Source: Streptomyces radicis (GTDB lineage Bacteria; Actinomycetota; Actinomycetes; Streptomycetales; Streptomycetaceae). From it: 64,000 bases of DNA. This document shows, one piece after another, positions 28,817 to 37,666 of this stretch. Location: assembly GCF_003626575.1 (NCBI RefSeq), contig NZ_RBDY01000001.1, positions 62,001 through 126,000 of the forward strand, read 5' to 3'. The notes under the pieces were generated by a model. That model did not search any database, was not told where the DNA came from, and was given only the letters and a program-made list of their open reading frames with translations. The stretch's first letter is position 1, and every line of letters starts with the position of its first letter. Position numbers and translations under genes: made by a program.

Positions 28817-29374
28817 TCAGCGGGTCCGGTAGCGGGCGTAGATCAGTCCGCTGTCGAAGGCGCGCTCCTCGACCAGCTCGAGATCGAGGCGGACGCCGTC
28901 GGGGAAGAACCGCTTGCCGCCGCCGACCACGCTCGTGGTGATGAACAGGTGGTACTCGTCCACCAGACCGGCCGCGATCGCCTGGGCCGCGAGGTTCGGG
29001 CCGTCGACGGTGAGGTCGTGATCGGCCTCGGCCTTGAGCTTGCGCACCGCGTCGGGGTCGAAGGTCCGCTCGATCCTGGTCTTCGCGCTGGCCACCGACT
29101 CGAGCGTCGTGGAGTACACGATCTTCTCCGCGGCCTGCCAGTCGCGGGCGTACTGAAGGATGTGCGGAGGCTGGTCGGGCTCGGTGTGCGCGGTCTCCCA
29201 GTAGACCATCGTCTCGTATATCCGTCGGCCGTAGAGGTATGTGCCGACGGGGCGGAAGAGGTCGTTGATGAAGGTGTGCACCTCCTGGACCTCGGCCCCG
29301 GTGCCGAGGTCGCCCTCCGCCGCCTCGGCGTAGCCGTCGAGCGAGGTGATCATCGAGTAGATGAGCTTGGCCAT
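28817..29374 (-). CDS. RibD C-terminal/DHFR-like reductase, second copy
   Basis: A 185-aa RibD_C/DHFR-like protein: MITSLDGYAEAAEGDLG, YLYGRRIYETMVYWETA, VDGPNLAAQAIAAGLVDEYH and GGGKRFFPDGVRLDLEL. It shares its architecture with the 24192-24755 protein but is clearly diverged. GGAGG precedes ATG 29374. A short GGGGTG/CACCCC hairpin 18 bp after its stop (28787-28799) may end transcription before the iron operon. Confidence 0.86.
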   Translation of the reverse strand: MAKLIYSMITSLDGYAEAAEGDLGTGAEVQEVHTFINDLFRPVGTYLYGRRIYETMVYWETAHTEPDQPPHILQYARDWQAAEKIVYSTTLESVASAKTRIERTFDPDAVRKLKAEADHDLTVDGPNLAAQAIAAGLVDEYHLFITTSVVGGGKRFFPDGVRLDLELVEERAFDSGLIYARYRTR

Positions 29375-29819
29375 GCGTTTCCTCCGGTACGAGCGCGTCA
29401 GTCTGCCGGTGGTTCCGAAGACTGTGACCTCCGCACGACCCGGAACTCATCGATCGGCCGGTCGCCGGTTCGCACCCGGTCGGGTCCACGGGTTGGACGA
29501 GCGGCGGGCACGCAAGTGGCTGACTGAGCTGATCGTTGCTCGAGAACTGTCCCTCGCCTCGGACACCGCCGACACCGTACCGCCCGCCGAAGCTCCCCGG
29601 ATCGGGATGGACTGGCGGTGCCGCACGGTGGCTGACGAAGACTCGCTCGTCCTCCTCATCCGCGCCGCGCAGATCGCCGACGTCATCACCGCCCCGCCCG
29701 GCAACGCCTGTCCCACCTGGGGAACCGCAGCTCCGTCGAGGTCATGGATGTCTTCTACGCGCTCAAGACCCGCGACGACGCACCCGAGGAGGGAACACAC
29801 GGACGCGCCGGACAGAGAT
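29375..29819. other. 445-bp region with no convincing gene; possible decayed coding sequence
   Basis: Several plus-strand frames give protein-like stretches that switch frame, for example RKWLTELIVARELSLASDTA near 29505-29565 and VEVMDVFYALKTRDDA near 29735-29780. This suggests a gene broken by frameshifts, but I could not recognise the parent family. No terminator or operator stands out. Confidence 0.25.
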
Positions 29820-30695
29820 CTAGGGACAGTCCTCGGCGTGCCGCATCGGGCGGGTTGCGTGGAGTGAGGCCAGGAGGTTCAGTCGGTCGGCGTCGGCGCT
29901 TCCCGGTGCGGCCGTCCAGACCAGCATGACCGGGCCCGGTGCGCCGGGCAGGGGGTAGGTGTCCCAGTCCAGGGCGATGTCGCCGACCTCGGGGACGTGG
30001 AAGGTCTTGGTGCCGCTGACCGAGGTCCGGACGTCGTGCCGGGCCCACAGGCGTCGGAAGTCGGCGCTGCGGATGCTCAGTTCGCCGACGATCGCGGTGG
30101 CGCGCGGGTGGGTGGGGTCGGTGGCGATGGCGGAGCGCATCATGCCGATGTAGTCCAGGGCCTGGTGCTCCCAGTCCGGGCAGCGGCGCCGGTCGGTCGG
30201 CGTGTCGTCGAACATCAGCAGGAGCATGTTGAGCCGGTGTGCGGGGTGGTCGTCGGGGTTGCCGAGCAGTGCTTCGGCCAGGGGGTTCCAGGCGAGCAGG
30301 TCCAAGTGTCGGCCGAGTACGACGGCCGGAGTGTTCATCACCCGTAGCAGTCGCCGTGTACCGGTCGGCACCCGCTCCGGGGCGCGCTCCACCGGGCCGG
30401 GTGCGGGGCGTCGGGCGGCGCGGGCCAGGGCGAACAGGTGGCGACGTTCGTCGTCGTCCAGAACGAGGGCGTCGGCGAGGGCGTCCAGGACCGTGTCGGA
30501 GGGGCGTACCTCTCTGCCCTGTTCCATCCGCTGGTAGTAGTCGGTGCTCAGACCGGCGAGCAGGGCCAGCTCCTCGCGCCGCAGTCCGGTGACCTTGCGC
30601 CGGCCGCCCGGCTCCAGGCCGACGTCGCGCGGACGCAGTCTGCCGCGCCGGGCGCGCAGGAAGTCACCGAGTTCACGAGCGTGCGGATGGGTCAT
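29820..30695 (-). CDS. XRE-type regulator with MmyB-like ligand-binding domain
   Basis: A 291-aa regulator. The N-terminal helix-turn-helix (about 8-75) has the family signature RRKVTGLRREELALLAGLSTDYYQRMEQG. The C-terminal MmyB-like domain (about 110-285) includes LDLLAWNPLAEALLG and WARHDVRTSVSGTKTF, typical of the group; in relatives this pocket binds a fatty acid. It is divergent from an SDR gene 139 bp away, a very common pairing in actinomycetes, so it probably represses that gene. Confidence 0.9.
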   Translation of the reverse strand: MTHPHARELGDFLRARRGRLRPRDVGLEPGGRRKVTGLRREELALLAGLSTDYYQRMEQGREVRPSDTVLDALADALVLDDDERRHLFALARAARRPAPGPVERAPERVPTGTRRLLRVMNTPAVVLGRHLDLLAWNPLAEALLGNPDDHPAHRLNMLLLMFDDTPTDRRRCPDWEHQALDYIGMMRSAIATDPTHPRATAIVGELSIRSADFRRLWARHDVRTSVSGTKTFHVPEVGDIALDWDTYPLPGAPGPVMLVWTAAPGSADADRLNLLASLHATRPMRHAEDCP

Positions 30696-30727
30696 GCCCC
30701 CAGTGTCCCGCCGCGCCGGACCTTCAT

Positions 30728-30763
30728 GGTAGGTCGGCCGGTCCCAGGCAGACGGGGCCTACC
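30728..30763. promoter_or_regulatory. Weak inverted repeat in the regulator/SDR divergent promoter
   Basis: GGTAGG (30728-30733) and CCTACC (30758-30763) form 6-bp arms 24 bp apart in the intergenic region. It could hold the MmyB-like regulator's site, but the match may be chance. Confidence 0.25.
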
Positions 30764-30834
30764 TCGCCCTCGCGCCGTGCTCCTACCGTCGTTGCTCCAC
30801 CGCACCCGATCGATGTCCTCGCGAGGAGTACCGC

Positions 30835-31740
30835 ATGGCCGGATGGAACACCGACCAGATCCCCGACCAGCACGGCAGGACCGCCGTCGTCACCGGCGCC
30901 AACTCCGGACTCGGACTGGTCACCGCGACCGCACTGGCACGCCGCGGCGCCCGCGTCGTCCTCGCCGTCCGCAACACCGCCGCCGGCGCGGAGGCCGCCC
31001 GCGGGATCGCGGGTGACGTGGAAGTGCGCGAACTCGACCTGGCCTCCCTGGACTCGGTGCGCGCCTTCGCCACCGCGCTCGTCTCCGACCATCCGGTCAT
31101 CGACCTACTGGTCAACAACGCCGGAATGGTCCTGCTCGGCCCGCGCCGCCTCTCGCGCGACGGGTTCGAACTGCACCTCGCCACCAACATGCTCGGCCCC
31201 TTCGCCCTGACCGGCCTCCTGCTCGACACGCTCGCCGCGGCACCGAAGCCACGGGTGGTCAACCTCAGCTCCATCACCCACAAGACCGCGCGCTTGGACT
31301 TCGAGGACCTGATGGTCGAACACAACTACCGAGCCCCGTCCGCCTACGGCCGCTCCAAACTCGCCGTCACCGTCTTCGGCATCGAGCTGGACCGTCGGCT
31401 GCGGGCCGCCGGATCGCCGATCATCAGCACCCTGGCCCACCCGGGTCTCACCCGCACCAACCTGACACCGCGCGCCTGGGAACACCGCGGTCGGCTCGGA
31501 CACATGATCGCGCGGCTCGGCCTGGTCGCCACCCAACCGGTGGAGCAGGGCGCTCTGCCACAGCTGCGGGCCGCCACCGAACCCGGCGTCCACGGGGGCC
31601 AGTTCTTCGGACCGGCCGGATTCTTCGAGACACGGGGCCGCGTCACCGAAGCACGCCTCAGCCCGGAGGCGGCCGACCCGAGCGTCGGCAAACGACTCTG
31701 GGCGGTCACGGAACTTCTCACCGGAGTCACCTACCTGTGA
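30835..31740 (+). CDS. Short-chain dehydrogenase/reductase
   Basis: A 301-aa NAD(P)-dependent oxidoreductase. The cofactor loop is TGANSGLGL (about 19-27), followed by NNAGM, the catalytic Ser in NLSSITH and the catalytic YGRSK (about 171-175). The layout resembles retinol-dehydrogenase/protochlorophyllide-reductase-like SDRs of about 300 residues. It is divergent from the MmyB-like regulator, which likely controls it. The substrate is unknown. Confidence 0.9.
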   Translation: MAGWNTDQIPDQHGRTAVVTGANSGLGLVTATALARRGARVVLAVRNTAAGAEAARGIAGDVEVRELDLASLDSVRAFATALVSDHPVIDLLVNNAGMVLLGPRRLSRDGFELHLATNMLGPFALTGLLLDTLAAAPKPRVVNLSSITHKTARLDFEDLMVEHNYRAPSAYGRSKLAVTVFGIELDRRLRAAGSPIISTLAHPGLTRTNLTPRAWEHRGRLGHMIARLGLVATQPVEQGALPQLRAATEPGVHGGQFFGPAGFFETRGRVTEARLSPEAADPSVGKRLWAVTELLTGVTYL

Positions 31741-31894
31741 CGCGAGCACTCGTGGTGCGGTGCCCGCGCCCGTGCACGCCTCCGACACCACGCCGATCGG
31801 TCGGCTGTCGTCGGCGAGGTCGTCGAGGGCCTTGAGGACGTGGTGGCGCCGGCGGGCGGAGTTGTCGCGCGGGCCTCGATGAGAGGGCCGGTCG

Positions 31895-32092
31895 GTGATG
31901 GTCGGCAACTGGCCGGATTGGTGTGATCCGGTTGCCCCCGTGGTGCTGACGGCGCCCTGTCGGGAGATCATCACCCGGTGGGCCAGAGGCTGGGTGGACG
32001 CGCGGATCGCCGCCCACGCCCGGGCAGGCAGGACATGGGGACTGGCCGACGCGGTCGACGCGTTGCTACGTGGGAGGGCCCGCCGTCGGTGA
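31895..32092 (+). CDS. Possible small ORF, unknown function
   Basis: A 65-aa frame in the 386-bp gap after the SDR gene, with aromatic-rich MMVGNWPDWCDPVAPVVL and an amphipathic C-terminal half. Its stop codon lies in the loop of the hairpin at 32077-32104, which fits a gene ending at a terminator. No ribosome site is convincing and no family was recognised; it may be a remnant. The rest of the gap shows nothing clear. Confidence 0.25.
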   Translation: MMVGNWPDWCDPVAPVVLTAPCREIITRWARGWVDARIAAHARAGRTWGLADAVDALLRGRARRR

Positions 32093-32104
32093 GGGCGGCG
32101 GGCC
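32077..32104. terminator. Terminator-like hairpin
   Basis: GGCCCGCCG (32077-32085) pairs perfectly with CGGCGGGCC (32096-32104) across a 10-nt loop. There is no U-tract. It lies between the SDR-side small ORF (+) and the AraC-linked small ORF (-), where transcripts from both sides converge. Confidence 0.5.
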
Positions 32105-32126
32105 GTCGGGCTGGGACCGGTAGGTG

Positions 32127-32297
32127 TCAGAAGTTGTTCTCGAGTTCCGGCCGAGTCGTCGCGACTCGGCGCCGTAGCGCCAGTGCCAGATGCGTGACGA
32201 CGCCCGCTGCGTCCGCGAGGCTCGGCGGAGGCGGGAGATCCGGCCGTGGCGTGTCGGCGTCGGATGCGGACGCCGACATGCCACGGGGCCTGCTCAT
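32127..32297 (-). CDS. Small protein translationally coupled to the AraC-type regulator
   Basis: A 56-aa frame whose ATG (32295-32297) overlaps the stop of the upstream regulator as ATGA. It is Ser/Pro-rich at the start and has an alpha-helical C-terminal half (SLADAAGVVTHLALALRRRV). The 9-bp inverted repeat GCCGAGTCG/CGACTCGGC (32150-32170) lies inside its 3' end. The coupling argues for a real gene; no homologous family was recognised. Confidence 0.4.
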   Translation of the reverse strand: MSRPRGMSASASDADTPRPDLPPPPSLADAAGVVTHLALALRRRVATTRPELENNF

Positions 32298-33175
32298 CCC
32301 GGTATCGGGGCCTGCTTTTCCACGGGCAGCCACAAGTGGCCCGAGCCGAGGTCGGGCTCCTCTTCGTGCTCGACGGCCACCAGTGCCGGGCCGGGGGTGG
32401 TGCGGTAGGTGGGGTGGGCTGGGAACCATTCTGTGTAGACCGCGCGCCACAGGGTTTGCAGTCCGCGGGGGAACTCCACCCGTTCGAAGGGGAACACCGC
32501 CCAGGTGTTCGGGGGAACCTCCAGGCGTTCCATCCCCTCGGGGGTGGGGGCGGTGGTGGCCGCGGCGACGTAGTAGTCGATCTCCTCGCCTGGGTCCCCG
32601 GTGTCCCCCAGGGGCACCGTCACCGACAGCGCACCGCGGGGCTCTTGGTCACTGAGCGCATCGAGCCGCTCCCAGGTGGCGTCATCGACCTCTTCGGTGA
32701 AGGCGATCATGTCGGGATTGGGGCCCTCGGCGACGTTGGGAACCCGCTTTCTCAGCCCGACCAGGGAGAAGGCGTCTTTGTCGAGGATGCGGTAGCGCAT
32801 CGTGGTGCTCCCTTCGATGGTGAGGTGAAAGGCCAGGCGGGACTGGGAGACCAGCGTGGCCCCGGTGCGCCGGGCCTGGCCGGGGGTGATGCCGTGGACG
32901 GCGCGGAAGGCCCGGTTGAACGCCTCGGCCGAGGAGTATCCGTAGTCGACGGCGATATCGAGCAGCGTCCTGCGGCCCTCCATCACCTCGGCGCCGGCCA
33001 GGGTGAGCCGACGCCGGCGCACGTACTCCGACAGCGGCATCCCCGCCAGCGCGGCGAACATCCGGCGCAGGTGGTGCTCGGATGTCAGCGCGGTGCGTGC
33101 CATCGCCGCCACGTCCACCGGGCGGCCGGGGTCTCCCTCGACATGCTCCAGGGCCTTGTTCAACCGGTCCAGCAT
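32294..33175 (-). CDS. AraC-family regulator with GyrI-like effector domain
   Basis: A 293-aa regulator. Two helix-turn-helix motifs occupy about 8-105: MARTALTSEHHLRRMFAALAG and VDYGYSSAEAFNRAFRAVHG. A GyrI/SOUL-like small-molecule domain (about 125-290) follows, with DYYVAAATTAPTPEGMERLEVPPNTWAVF. This SoxS/Rob-BmrR-like build usually senses drugs or other amphipathic compounds. No adjacent efflux gene is visible, so the regulon is unknown. Confidence 0.88.
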   Translation of the reverse strand: MLDRLNKALEHVEGDPGRPVDVAAMARTALTSEHHLRRMFAALAGMPLSEYVRRRRLTLAGAEVMEGRRTLLDIAVDYGYSSAEAFNRAFRAVHGITPGQARRTGATLVSQSRLAFHLTIEGSTTMRYRILDKDAFSLVGLRKRVPNVAEGPNPDMIAFTEEVDDATWERLDALSDQEPRGALSVTVPLGDTGDPGEEIDYYVAAATTAPTPEGMERLEVPPNTWAVFPFERVEFPRGLQTLWRAVYTEWFPAHPTYRTTPGPALVAVEHEEEPDLGSGHLWLPVEKQAPIPG

Positions 33176-33240
33176 CGCTTCCTCCTTCGTTCACCAGCGA
33201 CGTTAACGAGCACGAACGGTGCGGTTCCCGATAGTTGCCG

Positions 33241-33282
33241 TGCGCCTTCGATCAAGCCAGGGCTCACCCGATCGAAGGCGCA
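33241..33282. repeat. Perfect 13-bp inverted repeat in a 309-bp gap
   Basis: TGCGCCTTCGATC (33241-33253) and GATCGAAGGCGCA (33270-33282) are exact reverse complements with a 16-nt loop. It lies between the AraC-type gene start and the end of the MmgE/PrpD gene, so it may end the long meta-cleavage transcript or regulate the AraC gene. The rest of the gap (33176-33484) has an 80-aa minus-strand frame that I do not trust. Confidence 0.55.
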
Positions 33283-33484
33283 AAGAAAGTGGCTTCGGCT
33301 GTTGCCGGTGTTGGGCAACGCGTTCCGGAACCACCCCACCGCGGCGTGCCTCGCGGTCGCGAGGCACGTCCTGATCTCGCCGATCAGGGAGGCGAACGTC
33401 AACGCGTCCCCCGCGCCGACCGCGACGCCGACCCGTTCGTGGCCCGCGGCTCGTCGGGTGCCTCACTCTCCGGCCGACGGCGCC

Positions 33485-34825
33485 TCAGGGTGTGGGGCGG
33501 GTGAGGGAGCGCGGGCGCAGCGCGCCGATGTCGCCGATCGCGTCGAGGGAGTCGAGGACATCGGTGACGCGCCGCGCCTCGGCGCGCTGGATGCCCGCCG
33601 CCGCGAGGTTGGCGTGCAGCTTGCCCATGACCTCCGTGGAGCGCACCGCCGTGGGTGGCTCCGTGGTCAGCGCATGGGTGCGGCCCGCGCCGTCCGTGAG
33701 GACCATGTCGCACGCCCATGACCCGGGGGCCGCTCGCTCGTTGGCCTCCAGGGAGAGCCGGGGCAGGGGCGGCAGCCCGGCGAGGCTGGCCTCGCGGAAG
33801 AACAGCGCGTCGCCCGCCCTGCCTTCGCGCGCCGCCGCGTACACGAACGCGGCGCTGGCGGCGGCCTCCGTCGGCCCCGCGACCTCGAGGTCGGTGGTGA
33901 CGAACCTGAGCAGCGCGGGGGGCAGGCCCAACCGGACCGCGCGGACGTCGCGCAGGTCCACGCCCGCCTCGGCGAGGCGCCCGAGCGCCGCGGCGAACCC
34001 GTGCAGCGGGCGGGCGCAGGGGAAGAACTTGATGACACAGCCCTCGACGCTCTCGCCCGGTGCCCGGGCCGCCACCTCGTGGGGCGGCCCGAAGGCGCGC
34101 ACGCCGGGACCGTCCAGATAGGTCCACGACGCCTGGGCCCCGGCCTCGGCGAACAGCGCGGCGCGCGCACCGCGTGCCGCCTCCTCGGCCGCGGCGACGT
34201 AGTGCCCCTCGGCGAGGCGATCGTCGGAGAGCAGCCCGCCGGGCGCCGCCGTGGCGATGCCGATCGCGTGCCTGAGCGCGGTGTCGTCGAGCCCGATCGC
34301 GACGCCGACGCCGACGGCCGCGCCCACCGCGGCATAGCTCGATGTCGGCCACCAGCCCCGGGCGTACATGTCCGTTCCGCCGGCGCGCGCGCCGAGGTGG
34401 GTGACCACGGCGTATCCCGCCAGCACCGCGTCGATGAGGTCCCGGCCGCCGCGCGCCCGCCAGGCCGCGACCTGGAGCGTCGCGGGGATGACCGCGGCCG
34501 ACGTCACCACGGCCGATCCCGGATGGAGGCTGTCGAACTCGTCGATGTGGCAGGCCAGCGAGTCCAGCGTCACCGCCTGCCCGAGCCCCAGCGGCCGCGC
34601 GTCGGCGAGGGACCGGAACGGGCCGCCGTCCTTCCACGCCGCGCCGGCCAGGGCGACGCGCCTGACCAGCGGGTGGGAGGCGCCGAGAGCCATGCACCCG
34701 AGGGTGTCGGCGACTTCGAGCGCCGCCCTGCGGCGCGCGGACGCGGGTGCGTGGGCCTCCGCGCGTGCCTGCGCCACCAGGTCGTCGAGGAGCGTGGGCC
34801 CCGGCGGCCCGGCGGCTGCCGTCAT
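33485..34825 (-). CDS. MmgE/PrpD-family protein
   Basis: A 446-aa protein of the 2-methylcitrate dehydratase superfamily. It has an N-terminal all-helical domain with HIDEFDSLHPGSAVVTSAAVIPATLQVA and LAGYAVVTHLGARAG. The smaller C-terminal domain includes IKFFPCARPLHGFAAALGRL. Members include 2-methylcitrate dehydratase, cis-aconitate decarboxylase and uncharacterised hydro-lyases. The start at ATG 34825 overlaps the LLM gene stop. It is the last gene of the meta-cleavage operon, where such a lyase is not a standard step. Confidence 0.87.
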   Translation of the reverse strand: MTAAAGPPGPTLLDDLVAQARAEAHAPASARRRAALEVADTLGCMALGASHPLVRRVALAGAAWKDGGPFRSLADARPLGLGQAVTLDSLACHIDEFDSLHPGSAVVTSAAVIPATLQVAAWRARGGRDLIDAVLAGYAVVTHLGARAGGTDMYARGWWPTSSYAAVGAAVGVGVAIGLDDTALRHAIGIATAAPGGLLSDDRLAEGHYVAAAEEAARGARAALFAEAGAQASWTYLDGPGVRAFGPPHEVAARAPGESVEGCVIKFFPCARPLHGFAAALGRLAEAGVDLRDVRAVRLGLPPALLRFVTTDLEVAGPTEAAASAAFVYAAAREGRAGDALFFREASLAGLPPLPRLSLEANERAAPGSWACDMVLTDGAGRTHALTTEPPTAVRSTEVMGKLHANLAAAGIQRAEARRVTDVLDSLDAIGDIGALRPRSLTRPTP

Positions 34826-35862
34826 GGGGAGCTCTGCCGCGCGAGCAGGGGCAGCACCCGGGTCGCGACCGCCTCGGCGAGCGTGTGCGGCAGGTCGTAG
34901 GAGCCGACGTGCTGGAGGAAGATCGAGGTCGCCCCGAGGTCCCGCGCTTCCCCCACCCGCGCGGCGATCTCCTTCGGGGTGCCGAACAGGGTGAAGGCGC
35001 GGGCGAAGGCCACCGCGTCCTCGTCGCTGACCCAGCGCGAGCAGTGCTCGACGGCGAGGTCCCAGTCCTCCGCGTGCACCAGGTCGGGATACACCTCGGG
35101 CACCCGGCTCGGCACCTCGATGTCGATCCCCGCGCCGGCCAGCGCGCTCTGCCCGCCCTGCTGGGCGATTCCGGCGCAGATCGGCTTCAACACGCGTGCG
35201 TCGCGTTCGATGTCGTCGGTCACCAGCGCGTGCGCGGACACGATGATCTCCACCTCGTCCGGGTCGCGGCCCGCCTCGGTCGCGCCCTGACGCACCAGGG
35301 ACACCGCGCGGCGCAGCAGGTGGGGTGCCACGCCGCTGAGCAGGATGGCGCCGTCGGCGATCTCGCCGGCGAGGCGCAGGTTGCGCGGGCCGCTGGCGGC
35401 CACGTGGATCGGGACACCGGGGAACGGGTCGCGCATCCGGACCTCGGCGTCCCCGAAGGTGGCGGTGGAACCGTTCAGCAGCGCGCGGATGTCGGCGACG
35501 CCGGCGCGCAGCGCCGCTCCGGTGCTGGGGCGGAGCCCCACCGGCTCGACCGAGCTGTTGCCGACGCCGAGCCCCAGCCGGAACCTGCCCCCCGCCGCCT
35601 CGGCCACGGTCCGGGCGAGTGAGGCGACCACGCTGGGGTGCCGGGTCGCGACATTGCTGACCGCGGTGCCGAGGCCGATCCGGGTCGTGGCCCGCGCGGC
35701 GGCGAACAGGGTCAGATAGGCGTCGCGCCACAGCACCTGCGAGTCCGGTACATGGACGTCGTCGAACCCCTGGGCCTCGACCCGCGCGACAAAGGACGCG
35801 ATGTCGTCGGCCGGCAGGCACGGGGGGACTCGCAGCCCGATCCGGGGCGCGCCCGTGGTCAT
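34822..35862 (-). CDS. LLM-class (F420- or flavin-dependent) oxidoreductase
   Basis: A 346-aa luciferase-like TIM-barrel protein: IGLRVPPCLPADDIASFVAR, the LGTAVSNVATRHPSVVASLARTV stretch that lines the F420 or FMN site, GGRFRLGLGVGNSSVEPVGL and the C-terminal TLFGTPKEIAARVGEARDLGA. In actinomycetes most relatives use F420. It could be the oxygenase or reductase that prepares or modifies the aromatic substrate of the operon. The longer open frame is an artefact; ATG 35862 overlaps the hydrolase stop as ATGA. Confidence 0.88.
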   Translation of the reverse strand: MTTGAPRIGLRVPPCLPADDIASFVARVEAQGFDDVHVPDSQVLWRDAYLTLFAAARATTRIGLGTAVSNVATRHPSVVASLARTVAEAAGGRFRLGLGVGNSSVEPVGLRPSTGAALRAGVADIRALLNGSTATFGDAEVRMRDPFPGVPIHVAASGPRNLRLAGEIADGAILLSGVAPHLLRRAVSLVRQGATEAGRDPDEVEIIVSAHALVTDDIERDARVLKPICAGIAQQGGQSALAGAGIDIEVPSRVPEVYPDLVHAEDWDLAVEHCSRWVSDEDAVAFARAFTLFGTPKEIAARVGEARDLGATSIFLQHVGSYDLPHTLAEAVATRVLPLLARQSSP

Positions 35863-36707
35863 GCGTGCGCCTTCAGGAAGGCGAGCGTCTCCTGGTTGAA
35901 CCGCTCGGCGTGCTCGTGCTGGGGCCAGTGGCCGCACTCGTTGTAGATGCTGAGTTCGGAGCCCCGGATGGCGGCGTTCATCGCCCGCGCCTCGGGGACA
36001 TCGCCGAACGGGTTCTCCGCCCCCCACACGACACGGGTCGGCGCGGTGATCCGGCCCATCTGCTCCTTGGTCAGCAGGTCCTGGACGCGGTTCTCCCGCT
36101 CCTGGAGGCACAGCAGCTGGTCGATGTTCTTGACGAACGAGGCGCTGTGGTAGATGGCGTGGCGCACCTCGACCAGCTCGTCGCTGACGTTCACCGGGTC
36201 GTGCATGAGGAGTTCGAGCCTGCGGCGGGTGAGCGCGATGTCGTCGGTGAGCACCGCCTTGCGGGTGCTGGTCTTGATCCGCTCCATCACCTCCGGGTTG
36301 GCGACGGTCCCTCCCGCGGCCACGAGCGTCAGCGTCCGCACCAGCTCGGGCCGGTCGCAGGCCAGGCGCGCCGCGACCCAGCCGCCGAGCGACTCGCCGA
36401 CGAAGTGCGCCGAGGTCATCCCGCGGGCGGCCAGGTAAGCGACGACGTGTTCCACATACCCGGGGATGCGGTACGGGGTGCCGGGGCTCTCGGTGTAGCC
36501 GTGGCCCATCATGTCGATCGCGTGGCACTCGTAGTGCTCGGAGAGGACGGCGACGTTGCGTACGAACGCCTCGAGGTGCCCGCTGGTGCCGTGCAGCATG
36601 ATGACGGGCTCGCCGCTGCCCGCGCGGAGTGAACGGGTGCGCAGGCCGGCGGCCTCCACGTACTCGACGGCGAACTCCACATCGCCCAACTCGGTCCAGA
36701 TGCTCAT
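35859..36707 (-). CDS. Alpha/beta hydrolase, meta-cleavage product hydrolase (MhpC/XylF class)
   Basis: A 282-aa C-C bond hydrolase that would split the extradiol ring-fission product into a hydroxydienoate and an acid. The nucleophile lies in GESLGG (about Ser116), with oxyanion HGTSGHLEAF and catalytic His in CGHWPQHEHAERF. The usual acidic residue of WGxxD is Asn (WGAENPF), a variant seen in this group. AAGGA precedes ATG 36707. Its neighbours are the dioxygenase upstream and the LLM enzyme downstream, with 4-bp overlaps. Confidence 0.88.
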   Translation of the reverse strand: MSIWTELGDVEFAVEYVEAAGLRTRSLRAGSGEPVIMLHGTSGHLEAFVRNVAVLSEHYECHAIDMMGHGYTESPGTPYRIPGYVEHVVAYLAARGMTSAHFVGESLGGWVAARLACDRPELVRTLTLVAAGGTVANPEVMERIKTSTRKAVLTDDIALTRRRLELLMHDPVNVSDELVEVRHAIYHSASFVKNIDQLLCLQERENRVQDLLTKEQMGRITAPTRVVWGAENPFGDVPEARAMNAAIRGSELSIYNECGHWPQHEHAERFNQETLAFLKAHA

Positions 36708-37666
36708 CTCTCGTCCTTCTCCTTGACTTCCAGGCCCGCCGGTTCGAAGAGGGCCACCCCCATTCCGGTGAGCCATTCGGCGATGGGCTCGTACGCCAGG
36801 GTCCGTCCTCGGCCCGGACCCACGGCCGCGGTCATCGCGATCCACGAGCGGATCTCCTGGGCGCCGTTGCCGGCCACCTCCTCGATCTGCGCGGTGCTCA
36901 TCGCCAGCACGCCGCCGAGGTCCCCCTCGCCCAGCTGGGCGAGGAAGTCGCGGTCGAAGTCGGGGTTGATGTCGGGGCGCGCGGCGCGAATGATCCGGCG
37001 GCGCCGCACCTCGAACTCCCGCCACTGCTCCCGCCCGTTGAGCCATGCCTCGACGAGGAAGCGGTCGTCGTCGGTGAGCGTGGCGGCCCAGTCGGGCCAC
37101 GGCAGCCGGTGCGAGAGCCCTCCCGACGCGATGACCGCGACGCGCTTGTCCTCGCCGTCGGACTCGATCACCCGCCGCAGGCCGCGACCGAGCGCATGGG
37201 CCCGCTTCAGGGAGATGAGCGGCGGGGCGAACATGTTGACGACCACGGGGACGATCGGCACGTCGAGCCCGGGGACGAGGTGTTGCAGGCTGTGGGTGAT
37301 GCCGTGGTCGACCGTCAGGCGAAGCGAGAAGGCGGGGTCGAAACCGTCCTCGACCAGGCCGTCCACCAGCGCCTTCGCGAGCGTGGTGTCGACCGGCAGC
37401 GGCCCGGACGGAGTCTCGGCCTCACCGGCGCCCAGTACCTCGGACACGCCGACGGTGATCGAGGGCATCAGATCGAGGAACAGGCCACGGAAGTGGTTCG
37501 ACCCGATGACGACCACGGTGTCGGGCGCGACCGCGGCGAGATGGTCCCGCGCCGCGTGCAGCCCGTCGCGGAAACGATGGGCGGCGGGCAGGTGGTCGAC
37601 CTCGGACCAGTGCGTGTTCATCAGGGTGCTGTGGGAGGCGCCGACTCCCGCCACGACCGTACTCAC
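36704..37666 (-). CDS. mhpB: Class III extradiol ring-cleavage dioxygenase (MhpB/LigB type)
   Basis: A 320-aa Fe(II) dioxygenase expected to open a 2,3-dihydroxyphenylpropionate-like ring. Family His positions are seen in [10 protein letters not shown] (about His12), [11 protein letters not shown] (about His57), [15 protein letters not shown] and [10 protein letters not shown]. The end carries the RSWIAMTAA segment of LigB proteins. The start is GTG 37666, overlapping the aldolase stop as GTGA; the longer open frame is a GC artefact. The substrate is inferred from family and operon only. Confidence 0.87.
   Translation of the reverse strand: MSTVVAGVGASHSTLMNTHWSEVDHLPAAHRFRDGLHAARDHLAAVAPDTVVVIGSNHFRGLFLDLMPSITVGVSEVLGAGEAETPSGPLPVDTTLAKALVDGLVEDGFDPAFSLRLTVDHGITHSLQHLVPGLDVPIVPVVVNMFAPPLISLKRAHALGRGLRRVIESDGEDKRVAVIASGGLSHRLPWPDWAATLTDDDRFLVEAWLNGREQWREFEVRRRRIIRAARPDINPDFDRDFLAQLGEGDLGGVLAMSTAQIEEVAGNGAQEIRSWIAMTAAVGPGRGRTLAYEPIAEWLTGMGVALFEPAGLEVKEKDER

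Noticed and set aside
29461..29488. tRNA T-arm and acceptor-like sequence (GCCGG TTCGCAC CCGGT)
   Set aside because: The invariant A58 of the T-loop is C, and no 5' acceptor partner or anticodon arm fits.
32669..33194. 170-aa minus-strand frame overlapping the AraC-type gene
   Set aside because: Shadow frame of the AraC-type regulator, with Arg/Pro-rich composition.
33160..33402. 80-aa minus-strand ORF upstream of the AraC-type gene
   Set aside because: No ribosome site or family, it overlaps the AraC start, and it contains the 13-bp inverted repeat.
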